From the NCBI GenBank assembly GCA_028023455.1, contig JAQFVV010000207.1, positions 1,691,243-1,755,242 of the forward strand: a DNA stretch of 64,000 nucleotides, given 5' to 3'. Source of the DNA: Epiperipatus broadwayi. Lineage: Eukaryota; Onychophora; Udeonychophora; Euonychophora; Peripatidae. A program made the translations under genes and the position numbers. The notes under the pieces are model-generated. The model searched no databases, had not been told where the DNA came from, and worked only from the letters and a program-made list of their open reading frames with translations. This document shows positions 57,048-64,000 of this stretch, one piece after another (position 1 is the stretch's first letter; every line of letters begins with the position of its first letter).

Positions 57048-59287
57048 TTACTACTGGCTTTATTAGCTGGTCTTTTTAAAATTGTGGTCACACCACTAGT
57101 AGAAGGCTGATTATTTTGATCATCACTTCTGTCCCTAAATGTATCAAATTTAACAAATTTTTTTAAATGTGGAGACATCCTATCTCTACCTCTATACTCA
57201 AATCTCCTTTTATACCCTGTAGAAGGTCTCACACCAGTGTTAACATTAATATTTGCTAACGGATAATTATTTCTATCTTTGTTTACTTTAAATCTATTGT
57301 CCATAGATAATTCAGCTACTTCAAGAGCATCTAATACCTCTGACACTTCTTCTATTGAACCACGATCAGCAGCTATCAACAACTGTTCAACGTTTTTAGG
57401 TAAGTTATGCCTTACAATTCTTACAATCTGTCCTTCTGATAATGGACAAGCAGTCAATGTTTTCAACCGAACAGCTTGATTTCTGAAAAAGCTTGTATAG
57501 CTGCCTTTACTAATATGGTATTTTTCTTGAGTAATTTGGTATCTGATGCAATCTTGTTTATCAGAGTTCCAAAAACTTCCAACAATAAAACACTTAAAGT
57601 CGCCGTAAGTTATTGGTTTCTCAAACAGTGATTGCCACCAATCTTTGGCAATTCCATACAAATGATTGCTACACACTGCCACTTTTTCTTTTTCTGACAA
57701 GGAACATATGGAAAATAATTCGTCCAAATTATTTAAAAATTCTGAGGGATTTTCCATATACTCTCCTTTAAATGGTTTGACTTTCATAAAACGTAAAGCC
57801 ATTGAATTATTGGCATTTCCTTCACAATTAACCACTTCTCTACTCGGTCTACTATCAATTTCTTTCACAATAGTATTTTCTGACTGATTACTATTACCCT
57901 TCCTTACCGATTCTACTTTATCTATTCTTAATGAATTAACATAATCATCATATGCCTTATCACTTATTCTCCCTTTTAATACTTCTGTCTTTGTATTATT
58001 TACATTTTTCGTCTCTATTTGGTCATACATCTGTTGAAATTTCCCCTCTAAATCCATTTGTTCAAGCACTTGCTTGACATACCCTTTCTGTTCCTTCCTA
58101 AATTCATCCAAATTCTTATCTAAGATTTCTTTATACTTATCATTATTTAGTTCTAACATACCTGCATGCTCTTTTATATCATTTTGCATACGTTTTAAAT
58201 TCTCTCCTACCTTTGATCGATATTTATGTTCATCGATTCTTTTAACATCTAGTTCCTTAAATTTTTCAATTAGTTCCTTCTCTATTTCATCTTTTATATC
58301 TTCTTTAGTCTGAACTATTGCACTCCTAACACTTTTAATATCTTCACTAACATTATTAACATGGCTTTTAACCTCACAAATCTCACTATCAACTTTTAAT
58401 TTATAGCTATCAATTTTTAAAGTTAAATCATTATTATTGATCCTACATTGATCAATAGATTCTGCTATTTGATCTTTCAAATTTTTAATCGTACTCTCTG
58501 AAAATTCACAAAATTTTCTTTCCAACAATTCCTGATTTTTATCATCCATTTTTATTACTTCTAACTTTAAAGATTCAACTACTTCTTCATTTTTACTAAA
58601 CTTGATATCCAGATTATTAATTTTATCTTCCACATCTTTTTTAAAATTCTTTACAATTTCAGAATTATCCTCAACCTTTTTATTTATGTTGTCTATACAA
58701 AATCTGATTTCTTCTCTATCCTTACTTAAATTTTCTTTAACTTCTTTAATATTTTCCTCAAGAGATTCTACTTTTATATTATTCTTATTTATATACTCTC
58801 TAAGAGAATCTAACTTCATATTCATTTTATTATTTTCCACTTTCATTTCTTCTTTAATAGAATTACTCTCCTCTTTCATTTCTTCTTTAATAGCATCAAA
58901 TCTAAGACTATTTTTATGACTCTCCTTTTTCATTTCTTCTTTTAAAGAATCTTTCATTTCTTCTTTAATAGCATCAAATCTAATACTATTTTTATTACTC
59001 TCCTCTTTCACTGAATTAATAATACCTTGACTCATTAATTCAAAATGCTTCATAAAATCAAACATTGAGAAGTTCTCTATATCTTTCTCAGTTTTTACTA
59101 CTTCTTTCTCTACTGTTTTAAAAATTATCTCTTCCTCCTCCTCTATTTCACTATCCATATTTTGAGTATTTTCTAATACTGTCTCAAAATCTACTAATTT
59201 CTCCCCTTCTTTTCTCTCCTCACAATTATTATCCTCAACAATAAAATTAGACATCTCAACTTCTAAATCTTTATCCCAGTTATTCAT
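57035..59287 (-). CDS. gag: Gag with long coiled-coil N-terminal half
   Basis: 750 residues, ATG at 59287, stop TAG at 57037-57035. The N-terminal 80 residues are strongly acidic. Residues about 90-430 are Lys/Glu/Asp/Asn-rich with regular hydrophobic spacing and no prolines for long stretches, a clear coiled coil, including two copies of a 26-residue unit (NS(I/L)RFDAIKEEMK). Residues about 495-660 form the retrotransposon capsid domain (MKVKPFKGEYMENP, DWWQSLFEKPITYGDFKCF, GSYTSFFRNQAVRL). The tail is basic (KRRFEYRGRDR...KKFVKF) and no CCHC zinc knuckle is present, so RNA binding probably rests on the basic tail. Gag would assemble the particle. The length is well above many Ty3 Gags because of the coiled coil. 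Confidence 0.9.
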   Translation of the reverse strand: MNNWDKDLEVEMSNFIVEDNNCEERKEGEKLVDFETVLENTQNMDSEIEEEEEIIFKTVEKEVVKTEKDIENFSMFDFMKHFELMSQGIINSVKEESNKNSIRFDAIKEEMKDSLKEEMKKESHKNSLRFDAIKEEMKEESNSIKEEMKVENNKMNMKLDSLREYINKNNIKVESLEENIKEVKENLSKDREEIRFCIDNINKKVEDNSEIVKNFKKDVEDKINNLDIKFSKNEEVVESLKLEVIKMDDKNQELLERKFCEFSESTIKNLKDQIAESIDQCRINNNDLTLKIDSYKLKVDSEICEVKSHVNNVSEDIKSVRSAIVQTKEDIKDEIEKELIEKFKELDVKRIDEHKYRSKVGENLKRMQNDIKEHAGMLELNNDKYKEILDKNLDEFRKEQKGYVKQVLEQMDLEGKFQQMYDQIETKNVNNTKTEVLKGRISDKAYDDYVNSLRIDKVESVRKGNSNQSENTIVKEIDSRPSREVVNCEGNANNSMALRFMKVKPFKGEYMENPSEFLNNLDELFSICSLSEKEKVAVCSNHLYGIAKDWWQSLFEKPITYGDFKCFIVGSFWNSDKQDCIRYQITQEKYHISKGSYTSFFRNQAVRLKTLTACPLSEGQIVRIVRHNLPKNVEQLLIAADRGSIEEVSEVLDALEVAELSMDNRFKVNKDRNNYPLANINVNTGVRPSTGYKRRFEYRGRDRMSPHLKKFVKFDTFRDRSDDQNNQPSTSGVTTILKRPANKASSKKLN
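58874..59029 (-). repeat. 78-bp in-frame tandem duplication inside gag
   Basis: TTTCATTTCTTCTTTAATAG starts at 58874 and 58952 (plus strand), followed by GCATCAAATCTAA in both. The period of 78 bp equals 26 codons, so the coiled coil was lengthened in frame. Confidence 0.8.
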
Positions 59288-59972
59288 TTCTATATTTTTT
59301 AAAATTCAATTCTATTAGTATGCAGTACTTATTATCAATATTTCAAAAATAATAATTCCCTATCAACCTTTCCATCTCCACTCAATTCACTTCTACAATT
59401 AATCACAAAACATCATCTTTGAAAACTCTACACTATTTATTATAAACTAATTATATAACTATGAATAACAAAATTGTGTCATGTCATTATCTTTACACCT
59501 ATGATCCACAGACAATTTGCACATAATATATTATATTAAATATACATTTAAAATATCTTAAGAATTGATATGGTCATATTACAAAATAATTATTTGCCAC
59601 ATTTTCATCATTTACATATTTATTTGCTTATTAATTTAAAATTAACTTAATATTTAAATTTTTTAAATAATCATATTATAGATACCACATGAAAATATAA
59701 TAACTTTACTAATAAGATTTTTATTTTAATTTTATAATTAACATCTAATCACTTATAACTACTATTATAGAAATACTAAACTATTTATATTTAATAAATA
59801 TACTAATCATTAATTCCTAAATTATACATTTTAACCCATACACTATTTTTACTAACAAATCTATACCTATCACTCTATTCCCCTAACATATACCAACCCT
59901 AAAATTGTGTATCCTAATCCTTAACTAATATCTAAGCCTAAAACGTTGGGCGCCAAAATCCTAACTACCGTT
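59288..59972 (-). other. Leader between 5' LTR and gag
   Basis: 685 bp, non-coding and AT-rich, carrying the primer-binding site near its right end. It probably includes the packaging signal, but none can be pointed to. Confidence 0.7.
59944..59955 (-). promoter_or_regulatory. Primer-binding site, tRNA-Lys type
   Basis: On the element strand TGGCGCCCAACG, starting with TGG (complement of CCA), matches the first 12 bases of the classic tRNA-Lys-type primer site. It lies 17 bases inside the LTR end (AACGGTAGTTAGGATTT between), a longer offset than the usual few bases. Similarity stops after 12 bases. Confidence 0.75.
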
Positions 59973-62900
59973 TGTACCCTCACTTCTCGATATATGATAT
60001 AATTTAAAATAAGACTAGCTCAATTAAATCATTATGCTCAGCTAAAATATGTACAACTATCTTTAATATATTTTTATAATATTATAACTTATCAGATTTA
60101 TTACAAACTTATCAAAAATTAATATAGTTCAATATTATGTACTACTTAAATAAATACTTACTAAAATCATGAGACTGTGAAGTGAAGTTACAATTGGTAA
60201 TTGGACTTACATTGAGTCAATGTCTTTCTAAGACACTGTCTCAATGGCATAAGAATACTATTACTTCTAATTATCTCATTACTAACTCTACAGCACTCTT
60301 ATGACTTTTATAAATGAACTATCTTTAATAATAATAGATAAATAAATCTCAATCTTTTGTTAAGGAAATATAATTAAACGATCTCAGGTTCTTCTAATTA
60401 TCTTAAAGTAATAATAATTCATGTAGATAGGAATGATAAGGGATTTAATATCAAACCTAAATACACCTAACTTATTCTAATAACAATAACTAACAATAAT
60501 AATCTTTAGTGTATATCTTAATCTTATCTATTGGATTATACTTTTAATCATTAAGAAAATAAGTAAATCATATACATGTCTTTCATTTCCATATAGTATC
60601 TTAATTTTAAAATATACCAAAATATTATAATTTAACAATCTGTGGCAATAAATAATCTTATACTCTTATATTGTGCATTATAATTACTTTGTGACCATTG
60701 TAATATTATATGTTAATGTCAATCAATTTCTATAAATTATATTAAGAAAATATTGTGTTTCTTTCTCAAATAATAAAATAATAAATTCATATTGTGCAAA
60801 TATTATGTTTATTCAAATTATCTGTTGTCAAATGCTGTGGTGTAAAATAATGAATTCGACACACTTTTAAACAACTTAAACAAATTTATTTACATTAACC
60901 TTAACAAATAACTTATTTACACTATTTACATTTACAAATGGAACTAAAGAAAATAAAACAAAATAAGAAAAATAATAATACAAAATTTTTACACTGTTAC
61001 TATTTCCATAATCATAAATAGATAATTTACACATTTCTGAAATGTTCTATCAATAACATTCAATTAAGTTTATGACTTTAATTTTAACAAACATCATTTG
61101 TTATCAATTCATATAAGAAAAGGTTTATGTGAAATATCATTCATGTAGCATATATGTAAATAAACAGACTTTAATAATTAAAATGCTACTTCACTGAAGT
61201 CTTACTGCTATTTAGATTATAATGTACTAGTATGTATTACATTCACTATTAATATTACTCAAAGATCATTTAATGTATAAACTGATATAACTTTGTAATA
61301 TAATAACAATTATTGATTATAATTGTTTATGTCATTCCGATATAACGTCATACTACATGTCTTATCAAAATATGCAATACGTATATTGTCTTTTAAAATA
61401 ATATTTTAAAATTATTCAACAATTTCAAATTTTCATAAAGTATTATATCAAATAAAATTCTATGATTCTTTTCTATTTAAATCATTACTTTTCTTTACTT
61501 GTTATTCTTATTCCTTCCTAAAAAACTTTTATCTACAAATATCATTTTAATCTTATTTAACTTCAGAAAAATAGATGACCAATTTATAAAAAAAAATAAT
61601 AATATTTATCCAAAATCTCTTATACCTCATCATCTATATATGATAAGCCTTCAATCAAAATATAAATTTCTACATAAAATTAACTTAACTTATCTAATAA
61701 AAATAAAAAATAAAATATAGATTTTATATACTTCTTACTAACTTGAAAAGAAAAAAATCATTAACTTACACTAATAATAAATCTAATTCCTAATATTGTA
61801 ACAGAAACATTAAAATTTCTTCATGAAAGAATCATATAATTATTTCTAGGTTCTCATATTATGTTGTACTAAATTTACATCATCAATTTAAAATATGCAT
61901 ATTAAAATAAAACTGCTATTATTAATCTTATGCGTGTATATTATTTAAATATTAATACATTCATTCAACAATCAAATAACATTTGGTTGATCTAAAGAAA
62001 AACATAGTAAATACATTAAATTATTATTATCATATAATTTTTTACCATAAATGATACTTCAATGTACAGTCCGTCACACAATGTCCTCCAAGATTTCAGT
62101 TTTACAAAATAATTTCACATTTACACTCAACAATTATTCTTTAAAATATTACGTGTTGTATAATTATAAAATAAACTTTATGCAATAAAATGTTAGATTA
62201 ATATTTAGCTTTTTTTAAAAAAATGTAAATGTACCTTTCCTATCTTTAATAAATTAATAATTAATTAAATATTTATGTTAGTTAATAAATAAAACATATT
62301 ACATAAAATCCAATGGTGTCTTCTTCCAGCTATAATTGTTCTTTTTCCTAGGCACAAATTTTCACTAAACATTACTTCCTTTTCCGGTACATCACGTGTT
62401 TTTAAAATGTTTTTATAGAATAAATGAAAACGTTCTTTTTTTTAAAAAAAATAAAATAAAAGTCAAAGTTAGTTCCACCATAAAAATAAAATAATAATTA
62501 AAATAGTTTATGAGATCCAGATTTATTTCTTTAAAGGAAAATTATTTTAAAGTTATTATTTTTAGTATTAGTTAATAGTTTATAAAGTTCTTATTTAATT
62601 ATTTTTAATTGATTTGGATATCCACGTATATTTGATTTGCGCATTCCTTAACAGATATTTAGGTAAGATTACTTTTAGAGTCTTCTGTACGACCAGCGTT
62701 CAGACTTTAATAATGTAATAATTTTTTACTTATAAGTATTTCTTTACCCATTAAATTTCCAATTTATTTGCCTTTTAAAACTGTCAGAATTTAGTCTTTT
62801 ACACCATAAAGACTTAACAAGGCAAGCATTTATGTAATCATTATTATTTACCATCTTTACTAAGTTATATACTTAGATTTATAATTCACAAATACTTTCT

Positions 62901-64000
62901 TCATAAAGAAGTATTTCTCATTCTTTTAAATATCTATTTTATAAAAATTAATTACCATTAGCTTTTAAATTTATACAAAGTCCAACGTATTACTTTTATG
63001 CATCTAATAACTCTCCTAGTTAATCCGGCGTCTGTTAAATTTTTAGTATAAAGTCTCCAATACATTTTATCCTTATACGATGTTCCCATGACTATTTGAT
63101 AATAAATTGAGCTTCAATAGAAAAACGATCAATAGGAAATTATAATAAATCAACACTGCATATTTGTCGATAAACTTTTATAAATTATTTTAAAAAAACT
63201 ACTCTCTTATAATTTTAAACAATTTTGAGAGCGTCTATAATTACTTAGCTATTTCTAATAGCACACTTTACTTTCAAGAATTTCAATCACTATCCCCTCC
63301 GAACAATTGAACCTTGGTTTTATACCCAACGAAACTTCCCATTTGATTGGTGAATTAAACAATCAACTTGCTAGCTTATTTACATATTTTACCAACAAGA
63401 TAGAATTAAAAATAAATAATGACTTATTTAATATTTATTATTTATCACATTATTAAATTCTCAAATCAATCTTTATTGTTTATTTAAATCCATTAAACAT
63501 TTTTTTAAAAATATACTTTCTTACTTAATTTCACTTTTAACTTTTATAAGATTATTTTTATAAATAAATTAAGTCTATTTTTATTTGTTATCTTTTTAAA
63601 CAGTATTTTTAAAATCAGATTTAATATTTCACATTAATTATTTTTACTTTTATCTCATGATAGCCAATATAATATTTATAAATTTTATAACAGAATTTTT
63701 AAAATAGTTTTGCAACTTTATTAAAAAAAAACTCCCAAGCATGTGTGTATGTGTCTAACTAACATCTGTTTACAACACTACTACAAACGCTTGTAATAAT
63801 CTAAAAATAAACTAACAATCTCATTTTTTAAAATAAATATTTTTAAAATAAATAATATATTATAACAATTTTTAAAATAATAATTCGATATTATTAAAAT
63901 CAAATATTAATCTTCTATTATGTATTACTAATAATTAAAATATTTATATTCATTTATTAAATATTAATATTTATCAACAATAAATATATGCATTTAATTT
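59973..64000 (-). repeat. 5' LTR of the Ty3/gypsy element (truncated by window)
   Basis: It begins TGTACCCTCACTTCTCG and follows the 3' LTR to the window end (64000 corresponds to about 52740), so about 290 bp of its outer end and the matching target duplication lie outside. Local differences include a small rearranged stretch near 63118-63130 (compare 51856-51870). The element promoter should lie here. Confidence 0.92.

Larger units (their letters stand above)
48708..64000 (-). mobile_element. Ty3/gypsy LTR retrotransposon with giant LTRs
   Basis: The element lies on the minus strand. Its 3' LTR is 48708-53033, the polypurine tract 53037-53047, pol 53754-57047, gag 57035-59287, leader 59288-59972 with the primer site at 59944-59955, and the 5' LTR from 59973 beyond the window. 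LTR termini (plus strand) are TGTACCC and GGGCACA. The LTR is 4326 bp and the interior 6939 bp, so a complete copy would be about 15.6 kb. LTR copies differ at roughly one to three bases per hundred by eye. Domain order (RT-RNase H before integrase) and the GPY/F module place it in Ty3/gypsy. No env frame is present. Both ORFs are open, so it may be competent. Confidence 0.93.

Noticed and set aside
58602-58919. Plus-strand 105-codon frame in gag
   Set aside because: Antisense to the coiled-coil coding region; its Ser/Leu-rich product is a by-product of Lys/Glu codons read backwards.

Overview
This is a very AT-rich (about three quarters A+T by eye) piece of a eukaryotic nuclear genome, almost entirely transposable elements and their debris. 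I see no intact host gene, rRNA, tRNA or CRISPR array. An invertebrate animal, quite possibly an arthropod, fits best. The reasons are several RTE-type LINE copies with an arthropod-style C-terminal block, a CR1-type LINE with a PHD/esterase-like ORF1, tRNA-derived SINE relics, and a Ty3/gypsy element with a tRNA-Lys-type primer site. The species cannot be fixed from this window.

Layout. 1-11040: AT-rich DNA with foldback (inverted-repeat) elements, a MITE enclosing a tRNA-like SINE, other SINE relics, a (TA)n tract and a decayed RTE LINE (6690-8090). 11041-13143: 2.1 kb of almost continuous palindromic DNA, made of four abutting inverted-repeat structures separated by (TA)n. 13144-22775: mostly unassigned, with two more foldbacks, a SINE-like piece and two RTE 3' ends facing tail to tail. 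22776-29540: a tandem repeat of about 0.4 kb, a degenerate CR1-like LINE on the minus strand (PHD + coiled coil + SGNH-like ORF1; endonuclease + RT ORF2; two 231-bp tandem units in its 5' region), and a foldback copy. 29541-34679: LINE endonuclease relics and a nearly full-length but broken RTE LINE on the minus strand, ending at an 84-bp (TA)n. 34680-40258: unassigned DNA with a SINE family in two copies and a minisatellite.

40259-48689 is a complete LTR-retrotransposon-like element with 2.34-kb terminal repeats (TGTAACGA...TCGTTACA) but no gag-pol, a LARD-like non-autonomous element. An 18-bp (AT)n separates it from the last element, 48708 to beyond 64000. That is a Ty3/gypsy retrotransposon on the minus strand with exceptionally long LTRs (4326 bp), an intact 750-codon gag dominated by coiled coil, and an intact pol of about 1090 codons (protease-RT-RNase H-integrase-GPY/F) in the -1 frame. 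Its 5' LTR runs off the window.

The autonomous Ty3 element looks coding-competent. The LINEs here are dead, and the SINEs, foldbacks and LARD-like element would depend on enzymes supplied elsewhere. The recurring theme is insertion in, or growth of, (TA)n tracts at element boundaries.
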